From Teratosphaeria epicoccoides (lineage: Eukaryota > Ascomycota > Dothideomycetes > Mycosphaerellales > Teratosphaeriaceae): a DNA stretch of 64,000 bases. The stretch is taken from NCBI GenBank assembly GCA_021401465.1, contig JADDMT010000073.1, positions 62,001 to 126,000 of the forward strand. Direction: 5' to 3'. The position numbers and the translations under genes are program-made. Below are positions 43,081 to 56,189 of this stretch, piece after piece; the stretch's first letter is position 1, and every line of letters starts with the position of its first letter. The notes under the pieces are model-generated. The model did not search any database. It was not told the DNA's origin and was given only the letters and a program-made list of their open reading frames with translations.

Positions 43081-45160
43081 TGTTTTTTGATTGATTTAAT
43101 TACTACCTCTTTGCTTAGTATTATTAAGCTATTATAGCAGAGCTAGCATATCTGCAGCGTATTAGAGACTAGATAATAGCTTGTCTAGTATTAGGAACAC
43201 CCTACGCTCTTTATAATCACGAAGTGCCCTAGTGTAACTACTACTTAATAGTTAATCCTACCTATCAAGTAATAGTAACGCTAATAACGCCCTAACTAGT
43301 AACGTAAGGCCTTTAGGGTAAGTCGTTAGAGGCCTCTATGATTACACTGTAAGCGCCTACTACGCCCTAGTTTTCATGGCATTTAACTAACTGTCTAGTC
43401 TCGTAGAAGCTAATATCGACTAGACCCCTAGGTCTAACCCTAACCCTAATGCGTTAACTGCAGCTGCGACTACACTACGACTAGCCTCTACTAAGACAAA
43501 TGCAGGTCTATAACTAACTCTAGAGCCTTGTCATCTTCAGGCAGCTTATGCGAAGCGCCGTTAAGCAGCTCAAGTCCCTTAAGGACTGCTAGCGTTTACA
43601 TCCTACGCTAGTATAGTCCCTGTCGCTAATTAAGAGCGTATAAGACATAAACCTCTCCTACTAGCTAAGGTAACACTACATGGCGGTACCCCTACTAGCT
43701 CGTATTATGTAGTCACAGAGCAGCCGCAGCCTTAATCGACACAGGGTAAAGGCAAGGCAGTAAGAAGCTCTCTTCCGAATCTGCTAGCGCTAGTGCTAAA
43801 GTGTTTAAGAATTAATCTGAAGGTTTAGAAGCAAGTAAAGACCTTTACCTTGACTAAGTAGCATGACAAGGTCGATACTATGTCTGTAGTAGAGCTAGAG
43901 TACTAGTATGACAAGGTAGTAACCTTGTATAATAACGAATATAATGATCTCGAAGACAAACCCCTGCTTATCGACTTTCTGCTAAGTCGTGTTAAGCATG
44001 ATCATCTTAAGGATATCAAGTTGTTTCTACGATACTAGGGGCACCTCTTCATCGACAGTTAACCCGCAGATCTAGTTACATGGCAATTTACTAAGATCGA
44101 TATAGAGCTATACGACGATATCAAGAAGATGCTAGAACTATTCAGGACTCCGCCTAAGGCTAACAATAAGTACAATCTCTAGATTAACGTAGTGCTCTTT
44201 AAAACAGACGCTTAGATAGCTGCTTAGATTACTTACCTCGAGAAGAACGCCCCCTAGTTACTAGACAAGCAGCTTGTAAGTAATGACGAGCTAGTAGCTA
44301 ACACTTTAGACACTAGTAGATTTAGTCTTATAGACGCTAAGCTCTAAGAGCTCTTAGAAGACCGTCATGGCTTAGACATTAAAGACAGGCTACCCCCCCT
44401 AACATAACAGTATAGTTACGATGTTAGCGACCCTGTCATACACGCTATTCTCGCTAAAGATGAGGCCGCTACTACGAGTTACTATGTAAGCACATAGCGA
44501 GGCTACAAACGAGACCCTTCGTCTAATCTGCTAGTCCGAGCTTTACTAGGTACTCTAGCGCTACAAACAATTAGACGAACTATAGAGGTAATCACGGAGG
44601 CATTCGACAGTCGAATTATCAAACTAGAGCTAGTCTCTAGCTTAGATGCCCTGCTAGCATATAGCTCGTAGTAGGGGGTAGATATGTTTGACTTGACTAA
44701 GCTTAGTAGTGATGATGAGCTTCTACTACTAGATACCTTCATGAAGAGCTAGAGGGTATTCTTACTATACTCAAAGAAGTAGCAGGGGACAAAGGCGTCT
44801 AAGTCAGAGCCGATAATTAAACAAGAGCGCTAGTCGCTAGCTCCTAGGGCTACTTATAGTTCTGCTACTACTACTACTGCTACTAGTATAACTCTAGGAC
44901 CTCATCTAGCTCCTACAGCCATGATAGCGTCACTAACACCGAAGACTCCGCAGCTAGAGACGCCGCCGCTAGCTGCGAAGCCCCCTATAGTAAAGACGCT
45001 ACTACTAACGACGCTGCTACTAGCTGCAAAGACTAAGAAGTAAGGGGGTAAGATAAAGAAGGCAGACAAGCCGCTACTACCGCAGCTTGCAGAAATGATA
45101 CATGAGCTACAACAGCGCAAGAAGGTGAATTATAAGGATGCCTATAATAGCACGTAGTAA
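43081..45160 (+). pseudogene. Downstream relic coding sequence, unassigned
   Basis: Plus-strand frames remain partly readable (for example LRQHYMAVPLLARIM near 43.67 kb), suggesting the transcription unit or a neighbour continued. No motif is recognised. The minus-strand open frames 44503-44742 and 44902-45120 are Ser-rich low-complexity shadows. Confidence 0.3.
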
Positions 45161-45384
45161 TGAAAAGGTTTATTATTAGTCTAGCGTTAGTGTATTACGT
45201 AGTTATAGTGTATTCGATAGCAAAATCGCTGAAAAGATATTTAACATGTCTCGATAGTCACTAAAAAAAGAGTTGAATAAAAAATCGAATTATGCTACTT
45301 ATAGCCAAGTCATAGTAGGCGTTAACATAGTTAACTTAATAGCACTGTTCAAATAACGCTAAACCCCTAAGCTCCTTCGCTATT

Positions 45385-45412
45385 CTACTACTACTACTAC
45401 TACTACTACTAC
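45385..45412. repeat. (CTA)n microsatellite
   Basis: About nine uninterrupted CTA triplets, possibly derived from a CCA/CTG repeat by RIP. Confidence 0.9.
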
Positions 45413-46280
45413 ATACTACCTCCGGAGCGCTTATAGCGCTCTTTATCAGTATAGTATAGCAGCGTAGCACCTGCAAATATAGCCTCCTAGAGCGCCTTAA
45501 TATAGATTACACTGTCTATAATAGTATGACTAACGTTAACTATCCGCTCTATGATAGCATTAAGCTCTACATGCATTGTAGCGAACTAACTATTGCTATA
45601 GTCTACAAGACTAGTAACGTGCTCTGCTAGCATAGCTAACTACCCCTTCACTATACTAAACCTTGCTATAATAGACTACATGTTACTATTATCATTAACA
45701 TCATTAATGTCTCTAGTACTACTAAGCATACCCTCTATATTGCTAAGCTGCGCGTTAATGCGCATATCGGATGCGTCTAGTCGCAGTTTAATCGCAGTAA
45801 GCCTTAACTTAACTGCCCCTATTTTCTCCTTAATCGATAGCTTATGCTAGCGATTAGCGCGACATCTAACGCGATTGTTACGCTTACAGAATGCGCAAGC
45901 CGCATCATTACGCTAGGACTAGACCCTACACTTATAACTGCGCTTAGTGTATTCATTGTATAGATTAATAGCTAGCTTGCCTTTGTTAGTCTCTATAATA
46001 TAGCTAGCTATGTCATACTTGCGTAGGAGGGCATCTTTCTCCTTAAGGCTAGTGTTATAATCGTACTACTAGCTCTCTTTAGACTTATACTACTAATCAG
46101 TAGTATTCTTAGTCTCTAGATAGCGTAAACTACTACTACAAGTTAGCGACTACCTCTGTAAGTATACTGTAAGCATAGAAACAACTTACACTAGCGCTAG
46201 AGGTAGCAGCTTAGGTTCAGGTAAGCTAGTAGTAGATTCTTCAGCTATTTTAGTACCTTGTTAGGAGTGATATTATAGTA
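45413..46280 (-). pseudogene. Relic gene with Cys-rich motif and coiled coil
   Basis: The minus strand reads coherently: LKEKDALLRKYDIASYIIE, INLYNEYTKRSYKC, CAFCKRNNRVRCRANR, then KEKIGAVKLRLTAIKLRL and LNAIIERIVNVSHTII. A helix, a short Cys cluster (CxxC, later Cys) and a second helix resemble ORF1-type proteins carried by some fungal transposons. That comparison is from memory and loose. Stops are TAG at plausible Gln positions. Confidence 0.42.
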
Positions 46281-49200
46281 ATCTAAGGGTGTAACATAGT
46301 AAGTTAATAGCGGCGAGGAGGAATCACTTATAACTAAGCTGACAATAGCATTAAATCACAATAATAATTACTAGTAAAGTAGCATTTAGCAAATAACTAG
46401 CTTAATTCAAGCAAACACGTGATATCAAGAAACACATGCATGTAGAATTAGCACATTTAGACTCCTGTCTAATGGCAGAGCACAGAGAAAAACCATCCGG
46501 AGCCCTTTCAGATGCTACCTACTAGCGGCTAAGCTACCCGCAGCCCTTATGGCAAGATTAAATCTCACTAATAATTGATGAGTAATTAATGATTAATGAA
46601 TGATTAATAGTTAATCAATAATTGATGTTATCTGACGATAGTAGCATGAAAACTAAGACAGATAGGCTTATTCATATGACTAAGTTGCTTAGAAAAGCTA
46701 GAAGCTACAAGACACCTGCTCTACGCGCATACATGTGCCTTTGTAGTGCACTGCCAGATAGTGTTAGTAGGGGGTATACGTGTAATTACAAAGAGAGATA
46801 CATAGATACTATTAGAGAACATTAGGAGATAAGGCTCGAGTCTCCTCAGATCGGCGGTAGAATACTATTGCCTCTCTTAATGCTGTCACTACACTATAGA
46901 AGCATTTAGATACTCGATAGTACTAGTAAGAATAGATCTTGCTCTTCTACTTATAGCGGCCGATTAACGCTTTAACCCTATGCCTACTCGTCAAGCAATT
47001 AACTAGTCTGCTGCTTGACGTGATCAAGCAATTGCTGCCCTTAGAGATCCCTCCTAGTAGGCTAGTAACTCTGATAGCCTTAGCTCTGCTATGTAGCTAA
47101 TAGAGGTTAGTACTAGCGAGAAGCGAAAGTAGAATGAAGGTAGACAGTATCGTTACATATGACTATTCGACAATTAAGAACATGTAGCTGTTTTCCCGTT
47201 CAAGTAATGCCACGATAACATGGCGGCAGGCAGGAGTCTTTAGTAGCCAAGGACGTTGCAAACTAGTAGTAGGTAACATCAACTAAGGCAAGAGCTATGC
47301 TGTAATATACTTTCTCGAAGTTGTTAGCTTTACTCCTATGCATGTTAATCTATTCTAGTCTGTCTAGACGAAGCATTTTACGCTATTATAGCAACGATCT
47401 GACCTTGTCTACTAGAATTAGCTAGATAGTCAGATCAGACCTTGGCATTTGTCCTTTCTACACCTATTACATCCTTCGAACTTGCCTTCAAGGCTCTTAC
47501 AGACTTTGACTTTAACCTGGCTTATTAATAGGAACCTTGCATTTTGTCGTGCGTTACAGCTAACCTCAAGCAAAATCAGTGTATAGTAGTTAAGATTAAA
47601 CAAGTAGTACTTATAGCGCGTATAGGAGCTCTATAATTAGCAAACACCTCTTATATCTCTAAAGACCTCTTGTAGCTTATTATAGTTAACAATGCGTCTA
47701 TAATAGCTAGGGCGTTAGAGCAAGATAGATACTAAGAGCGTAGACATGTTAGGTACTAGGGTAAGAAGACATTAGCTCTTAGAAATGAAGATTAAAAGCA
47801 CCGTTAATCTGATCTAGAACTTAGCACTTAATCCTTCTTTTAGGACACTAATCCTAGATACTTAGAAAGGCATAACTACATGCATTAAATCGACCTAGAG
47901 AAGGCAAGGAGAGTAGTAACTTGTCATACAAATAGCTATAGGTAGATGTTACTTATACGTAAGTAGCTTGTTAAGTGTTTGTAAAAGCTAGGATAATTAC
48001 TTATCTTGTGTAACTAATACGAATGTGAGGTTAATAGCTACAAGCAAGCATGACATCCTTGCTTAGGAAGACTCTGTCATAGACTTAAGGTTAAGCTAAT
48101 AAATAGCGCTTAGTATAGCAAGGGTAATTAGTTCCGCAAAAGAAGTAATTAGCGTATCTTATGCAGACCTAAATCCAAGGTGTCTGAAAAGCATTATGTT
48201 AAGTACCTAAGATGAGAAATTAACAGGAGATAACTCTAAGAGCAGAAATCGCGCCTTAGCAGCTAATCGTTAAGGAAGCTAAGGATCTATGGCTAATATA
48301 ACGACCTTCTGACGTTCTAACAATGCTGTTCGAGCCGTAAGGAGCGCTAGGCTATGCTAAAGTATGACTAGCTACAAGAAGTACTACTAGAGCAGGACGA
48401 AGTTAATGCGGCTAGTGTTACAAGACTTCATTAACAGGCTAAAGCAATGTCGCCTTTTACATAAGACATAGGAAGGTCTGCTAATTAAGAAGAAGGGCAT
48501 TATCTTCTTTGATTATTACTTTGACAATATGTGCATACTCTAGTACTACATGCTACTACCTGCCATAGACGAATAGTAGTACTAACGTTACTAAGCTGCT
48601 TAGGCACCTACATAGAGAGCCTATAGTTAAGCTAGCTAATAGCACTCTAATACTATTCTGATGCCATGAAGATGTCGAGCCTTAGCGTAGCTAATGCGGT
48701 ATTTCATGGACTACGTTAGAGTAATTAATAGCATGTACGTGCTACTAAAGTTAAGCTATTAACTGACGACTAGTTGCTAGCAGGTTTGCAAAGGTGTTGT
48801 TAGTTATAACGTACTCGTTCGTAGCATGTAAGTCTAATAGAAACTTAGTGTTTATGCAAGCTAGCATTAAAGGTTCTCCTAGAGATAATAACGTATATTA
48901 TAAGGCGAAGTAGTGTAGACTTAAGCGAGCTCGCTATAGCAACGAGTATTATATCGCTACTTTAAAGTTAGACATAATGCTGTTACTACCTTATAAACAC
49001 CTCTCTAAAGTCGACAAGGCGTAATCTGCCTTCCTAAACTGCTTGCCTATGTCTTCTATGTCCTTGACATTGTCTAAAGTCTACATGCTTTCACATTTTC
49101 TACTAGTCTAGTCTAGTAGAATAAGCGATCTACTATCCTAGAGCCGAAAACTTATTACGTTACAAACACCTATACTAGCGTCACAAACTGCTAGTCAAGT

Positions 49201-50546
49201 CGAAGATCATTAATTAGGAAGAGAGCTCTAGACCTCTAGCACGCTTCTCTATATAACTATGTCGAGCGCAAAGGCGCCAGGATTATTAAACACCTCGATT
49301 AGCGCAAGGACTTAAGATCTTACGCCCCTAGCCCTAGCTAACGCTTTATAGCAGGAGCCGCAGAATACCCTGCTTAGCTGTAGAGGCGAGATTAAGGAGA
49401 GTAACGGAGCGCTAAGAGTATACATATTACAGATAGGCATCCGTACTAGTTTTCTATGTATTAACTATTATGCTATATTCTAGGCCGAAGTCGTTCTTAA
49501 CCTCGCTAGAGTAGATGTAAGCGTTTATGTAGCATATAGATTAGATCTCGAAGCAAAATTACTAGACATATAAGCTACTAAAGCGCTTTAGTAAAATGCT
49601 TCTAATATCTATTAAGAACACAGCTTAGATAGTACGACCTACCTGTTCAGAATAAGTTAGTCCTTAGCGCAAGGTTTAATGATCTTGCGCTTATAGCTAC
49701 TACTCCCCGCAAGGTGCGGAAGACCGCAGGGCACTAAGCCATGATAATCGCTAAGTAGTTAATCACGCTAATCTACTGTTTATTATCTGCTATTTGCTTA
49801 GTTAGTAGGATTGCTAAGCCCTAGTTAGAATTGTAGACGAGTACAGACTAATAGCCTTACTATGCAAGGTCACGCTTGTTAGTAAAGTACTTAATAAGTA
49901 ATAGTACTAAACCGCTTTAGTACTTATTAGTAGTGCGCGATAGTAGGCGTATTTAGGTCTACGTACATAGAATACCTAAAAGGTTTCCGAACGTTATAGG
50001 GCTAAGATTATAGAAGGCATAGTAGCGGACGCTATGCCTTCCCTGTCGTACTCTTAGCAGCCCGGACTTAGCATGTCACGTAATAGCAGAAATCCTGACG
50101 TTAAATCAAAACTTCAAGTAACCCTTATTATGTTTTTGCTATAAGGCTTAGGTAGGTTCGAGAGAGTAACATAGCCTACATTACGAGGTAAATTGTATTC
50201 CTGTCTTTTCTAAGTACGTCGTTCTACTAATTAATAATACGTCATTAAAGCTAGGAGTAATTACGACACATGATAATAGTATAGCTGCTTCACAAGATCG
50301 AGATAACCCTTGTCAAGGCAGGTAGTCGCTACAAGAGCTAGGGCCATGTAATTGCGGTGTAGTTAAGTAGCAGTTTGCTAGCTAAAGTAGAGCGTGTAGA
50401 CTCTTAGACACTAAGCATCGAAAGGCTCGTAAGGGCGACGCTACTATAATGCGAATAGCGAGCTAAAGCCCTTCTATATGCTGCATATTACGCTGTAGAA
50501 AGGAGCTTTGTTTGTACTAGAGCTAGCAGAAGGTCAAGTAGTAATA
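46281..50546. other. RIP-mutated block, relic coding, unassigned
   Basis: A surviving 67-codon frame lies at 46622-46825 (plus), preceded by AT-rich low-complexity sequence (46560-46630). From about 49.2 to 50.4 kb a plus-strand frame is coding-like (YVERKGARIIKHLD, FIAGAAEYPA) but unknown to me. It may be the N-terminal part of the transposon that continues past the gap. Confidence 0.35.
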
Positions 50547-50646
50547 NNNNNNNNNNNNNNNNNNNNNNNNNNNNNNNNNNNNNNNNNNNNNNNNNNNNNN
50601 NNNNNNNNNNNNNNNNNNNNNNNNNNNNNNNNNNNNNNNNNNNNNN
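50547..50646. other. Assembly gap of exactly 100 N
   Basis: The 127 bases before the gap (50420-50546) and the 127 bases after it (50647-50773) are identical, so the gap separates two contig ends that overlap. The open frame spanning it is an artefact. Confidence 0.95.
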
Positions 50647-51279
50647 GAAAGGCTCGTAAGGGCGACGCTACTATAATGCGAATAGCGAGCTAAAGCCCTT
50701 CTATATGCTGCATATTACGCTGTAGAAAGGAGCTTTGTTTGTACTAGAGCTAGCAGAAGGTCAAGTAGTAATACTAAAGAACCTACGCATTGTTAGGCTA
50801 AAGGCGAGGTAGAGTGTCCTCCTAGTAGCAGCATTCTTAGGTTAGCGCTTACTACTACGCTAACTACTAAGACATAGTAGCTCACGGTATTAACAGTAGG
50901 TAGCGCTCATAGTACGCGGCCACGAAGTCTAGTGTATATGCAAGGTTCTCTTCTAGTATCTAATCCGGCTTATCGTAGCCCTTCTAATTAATCAAGTATA
51001 TCTATGCCTTGTGTTATAGTTCTCTGGCTCGTACTCTGCCTCTCTGCTTTATTCCTTTGTGTCTAGTATTTGTTCTACCTTATACTTGTCTTCATCTGTC
51101 CTATCTTCTTACGTGACTACTACTAGTAGTAGTAGGTCTGTAACTTGCCTAGGTAGCAGCAGTAGGCCGACTACTAGTTATAGTAGGGAGCATAAAAGGC
51201 GTTATACACCTTAATCGAGTCTAGTAGTTCGAGCTTGTAAAGTTACTAGAAAGTCGCTAAGGACATAATGCTCGTCTTT

Positions 51280-52790
51280 AGTTAATCGGTCCGTAACTAT
51301 GAGGATGTTCTTATAGGTTACTCCCTTAAATTGCAGGGTAGGAGCTCTGTAACAAAGTTAATTACAGTTAAAGAAGCTTGCTATTCTTACTCTAGACTAC
51401 GACTCTAGTGTTAAATGACATAGTAGTAAAGCTCGAGTATTAGCATACTTGTCGACATACATACGACTTGCAGAATAGTTCGTATAGACTAGATCTCAAA
51501 CTACGTAGAATAGCGTATAGCATAGGTCTCGAACCCCTTTACATAGAGCGCGTATAGCTAATGCTTAGAAAAGCAACGACGTAAGTAAGTTAGTAACGAC
51601 TAGACTCAAGCTTGTTAAGGACACTAGCGTGTGCTAGAATAGTACCTATAACATGATCAAGCGAGCGCTTAAGCTACGCTATGCTATTACTTAGTATTGT
51701 GAGACTTAGAAGAAGGATACTAACGAGAAGTATAACCTCTTACAAGACATACTATGCAATGAAGATTAGAATGACCTTCGTTACTTCGCAGAGCTACTAG
51801 AGCTATTCGAGAAGGCAACTAAGTTAGTTAAAGGACGCGCTACTAATAGCAGCCATAGTGCCTTGTAGGAGGTGTCGCTAGTAATAGACTACTACTTTAC
51901 TAAGCTTAAGAAGCGATCGCTCGAGCTTACTAAGAAGCCAGATATCTTTAGCGATTACTCTCGCTGCTATGTTAACCATAGCTTTATTAAGCTTAGAGAG
52001 TATTATACCTTAGTCTTTAAGAGCCGCTTACTAGTAGCTGCAGTTACCCTTTACCCCTGCTACCGCTTTAACTACTTTGACAAGTACTAGCAAGATGTTA
52101 AAGGCGGACCTAAGTTAATTGTCTAAGCTAAAGAGCAGACGCGCTCCTTGTAGTACAAGTATCTCGCTAAAGCGTAGCTTGACAAGGCCTATTACATGCC
52201 TTAGACACTATCGCAATTATAGTCATAATCGTAATTATAACAGACCTCTACTCTAAATAATGACGACAATAATGTTAACGAGGATTAGCTTTACTTCTTT
52301 AGTAAGTAAGAGTAGCTACAGGCTCTAATAGCTAAGGACATTAGGTCGATGTAAGAGCAAGAGCTTAACAGATACTTAGAGGACAAATTAGATACTATCT
52401 ACTCTGTAGTCAAGGGTAGCAAGTAGTTAAAGAAGTCGTACCTTAATGAGCCGTTACACTAGTAGCGAGACCAAGGTCAATTACGATATCTAACGCTAGC
52501 AAAGATAGCATATAACCTCTTCGTAATACCTAGCATAAGCGCTAAGTACAAGTAAGTCTTTAGTTATAGTAGTAAGATAATAACTAACAAGAGATATAAC
52601 TTAGCGCTAGTTACTATCGAAGCAGACTAGTGTATTAAGAGCTAGTTAAGGCAGGGTATTGTTAATAGCAGAGCTATAATAGCGAAGGTAGATCTGACTA
52701 GCGACAAGGACCTTACTAAGAGTATTAAGGACTTAGATGTTGTTATAATAGACTAGATAATGCTATTAACTACTTAACCGATTAATTAAC
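51280..52790 (+). pseudogene. hAT-family transposase relic
   Basis: On the plus strand the frame gives LRYFAELLELFEKATKLVKG and SALxEV (TAG at the expected Trp). The open piece 51872-52090 (MSLVIDYYFTKLKKRSLEL.., LREYYTLVFKSRLLVAAVTL.P.YRFNYFDKY) follows. The C-terminal dimerisation region has LRYLTLAKIAYNLFVIPSIS, then FSYSSKIITNKRYNLALVTI and IKSQLRQGIV, matching the hAT pattern 'A.dlLsIPatSa..ERvFS.ag.i....R..L....vEa...lksWl'. Several Trp/Gln codons are TAG. The 5' part lies near the false gap and is not resolved. Confidence 0.85.
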
Positions 52791-55700
52791 CATGCCTCTA
52801 AAGGCCTATCGATTAACTAACGATAACTACTAGTGCTAACAACAATTAGTTAACTACTAAGGTCACTAATTTTATGATTAGTTAACTGTTATAATGCTTA
52901 GGTCCGCTTCGAACAGGCTGCGTTACACTTAGTAATTATAGCATAAAGGCTACTTTAGAGACTCTAATCTAGAGCTAATCACATGGCCTTTGCAAGCTAG
53001 GGATCCGCTTGTAGCTAATGCAGCTCTGTTAGAGAGTAGACTATTAGCAACACTATCAGAAATCGCTAATTATAACGACCTTGACGTTAGCATGATCTTT
53101 ACGTGTCCGCTAACAAGGCTGTAGATTAGCCGCAACATCTTTAGCATAGCTACTACTTACAAACGTAACTTTTACCTTAATAGTAATTCGTATGACACTT
53201 ATGCTACTATTGCCTGCAAATAAAGCCTAAAGCTACTACGTATTCCTTAGCCGCGTGATTAATGAACAGCTAACATGAGATTGTTGTTTAGAGCCTACTA
53301 AGTATAATTCGAAGGAGGGCTAGAATATTAGAGAGTAGGAGTTCCTAAGGCGACTAGGTAATAGCGGCTCTATTTTCTGACAGCATAATAAGTGCAAGCG
53401 CTACAGGTTGTCTTAAGTTAGCCAAGTGTGAAGTTAGCTAAGTATGAAGATGTCAAACGTATCCTGACATAGAACTAACTCCTGTAGCTAATAAATAATG
53501 TCTACGATTCTTCCGTAAAGATTACAAGCTAGTTTCTTCCTCTCTCTTATTAACTTAGGCTTTAGGAAAGGGTCTATTCTCTAGAGATGAATGTCAATAT
53601 TCTGAACTCTACAAGTTCCGTGACTTTACTTCACGTACTATACTATTCGCAGACCTATTAGGGCTCGAACGCCTATACTACACCTAGAGACATAGTAAGG
53701 ACTATGCGCATCATAGTAGAAGCTACTATCGACTTTGCTAATAAGCACGGGATTAGCTTAGCTAAATCTAAAACACACTATTCATGACAGTAGTCTAAGC
53801 ACAGATATAGTAGTGTAGGATCTAGCTCTACATAGACGTCTCTCGCAAAGTATAGTATGATGTTATTAGGCCTATGTAGTTAGCGAGCGGTCTGCGTAAG
53901 AGCCCCCCTTTAACCGACATGCTAGCAAAAGCAGGTTGCCTAACAAAGACATAGTGTGTTTACGTTTCTTGGTTAAGAACATAGTAAACATAGAGGATTA
54001 AAAACGATAACTTCTAATACAGACATAGGAGGAAATTCTACTTTGCCTAAGAAGTACTAACGAGCAAGCAGGTAATAGCGACCCTATAACAGATCGATTA
54101 AGACTAGTAGGATGTATTATTAGTCCTAATAGTACGAAGGCTCCTTCATTTGCCAGAAATGTTAGTCACATAGCTACTGTTAATAGCGCTGTCAAAACCC
54201 CGTCGAAAACAATATCACTGTCGCTAAAATCAACTTTAACAGGATCCTGCCTACCTTCGTAATATTAGCCTAAAAGATGCCTTACAAACGATACACTAAC
54301 GTTAATTAGCTGTCTCACGAGAACCTCTTGCTCTGCCGTCTTGCTGTTAGCATTTAAAAGACCTCTTAACTAAGTAGTCTGCTATTTACATTAAAAACTA
54401 TTCTCTTCGAACAAGATCTTATAACTAGACCGAACTAACTACAGCTTACCTTGTACCTTATGTCCTCCTCTCCTCCTTTAACTGATACCTCCTCGCTCGC
54501 CTACTAGTAGTCACTTGCTTAGTAACTCTAGCGATAACTTTAAACTGTTAATAAAATCCTCTCTTCTAAACCTGACAACAATACTAAGTACTACGACGAT
54601 TGTTACATCTATGGACTTACATGCCTTTGTTATAGTCGCATCGAGATTTACAGGCCTTTATTACTAATATTGACGCTAAATTAATCTTCTTCTACTACAT
54701 GTTTATTAGACTAGACAATTACTTCTTTAGCTATATCTTTACTATTAGCATCTGTCGCTCCTACATTAACTCCGCTAACACCGCCGCTATTACCGCGTCT
54801 ATAATAGGCATGTACTCGCCTTTTAGTTGCTAAGAAGGAAGCTGTAACTAAGGCCTTAATATGCCTTCGCTGTCATGAGCATAGTCTTTCTCTTACGACA
54901 CCTGCTACCCTTATAACAATTAGACTCCTGTATCTCCTATAAACGTAAACCTATTTTAGCTACGTAGTCGTTCGCTTGCTAATATCTACTGCTTTAAGGA
55001 GTAGCTACCTTCTATTGTCTCGGATCTTCTTTCCTCTGTATCTGACATACTGTCGCGCGTGAAGCCTTCTGAAGACTAAACTCTTATTACTAACCTTCTG
55101 CTTAATCTTCGCGAGTTATGCTTTTATGAGACTACGCCTTCTTAACTAGCTCCTTAGCTAACATTACTGTCGTACGCCTACCTTTTAAAAAGCTCTCGCA
55201 CTACTACTCTAAAACTAGCTCTAACACTAGAGACTTAATTGACGACCGCTAGCGTAAGAGTACCTTCTTTACTGTCGTACGTACCTCCGCATAATTACGG
55301 CTATTATAAGTCAAGGTCTACACTATGCTACTATGTCGTCGAAGCTGTTAGCTATTTACTAATAAGAGTATCGCATTTAGTATAAGCATATAATACTACG
55401 CTATATAATATCATCGAGCGCAAATACTATACCTGATAGTACTAAGGCTCTTCAAATGCGTTAGAGATAGTAGCTACAAGCTGCTATTAATAGCCCTGCT
55501 TAGTACCTCGCTACTAACTGTTAAAATGACCTTACTGTTACAAAGATTGACTTCGACTAGGCTCCGACCCTCTATAGCAATACTAGCTCGAGGATGTCTT
55601 ACTAATTAATAAGCTAACGTGGATTAAAGCTTCCTACGAGATCCTCGTGCTCCGTAGCCTCCGCTAGCATTCTAAGACCTCTTTAATAAGTAGTCTCGCT

Positions 55701-56189
55701 ATCTGTACCTCCTTAGCTTTACACTAAGCCAGACTACTCTCTTACTTAATACGACACTCCTATAACGATATTGCTTAGAAGATAGAATATCAGACATACT
55801 AGATACCGCTACTTTACTACTAGCACGCTCGACTAAGCTCCTGTTAGCCATTTGCATAGTGCCTATGTTATTTGCTGTTATACTAGACGCAGACTTTTTA
55901 ACTAACAGCATACTATCCTGCTATACTATAACCGCCGAACTAGACAAAACGCCGCTAAAAAACTACTAGTGCTTCGCTAAACCGGATATGCTAAACTAGA
56001 CTATAGACATACACGAAGGCATGCACGACATATTAAGCTGCTAAGGCTACTAATTCACTCGGCTGTTACAAGATCCGTTTAAGTAGCATGCCTTAACCTT
56101 ATGTCTTTAGCTTCCTCTCTACTAGATACATCTATACTTACCTACTAGTAGTTACTAGCGTAGTAGCTATAGTATAAGCTTGTATCAGG
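52791..56189. other. RIP-mutated block between hAT relic and family A copy 2
   Basis: A plus-strand stretch near 53.69-53.79 kb (RTMRIIVEATIDFANKHGIS, LAKSKTHYS) is faintly reminiscent of a reverse-transcriptase thumb of a LINE element, but too little survives to call. The open minus frame 55699-55911 is Ser-rich and unassigned. Confidence 0.3.

Noticed and set aside
50508..50693. ORF across the N gap
   Set aside because: It is an artefact of the 100-N insertion between duplicated contig ends.
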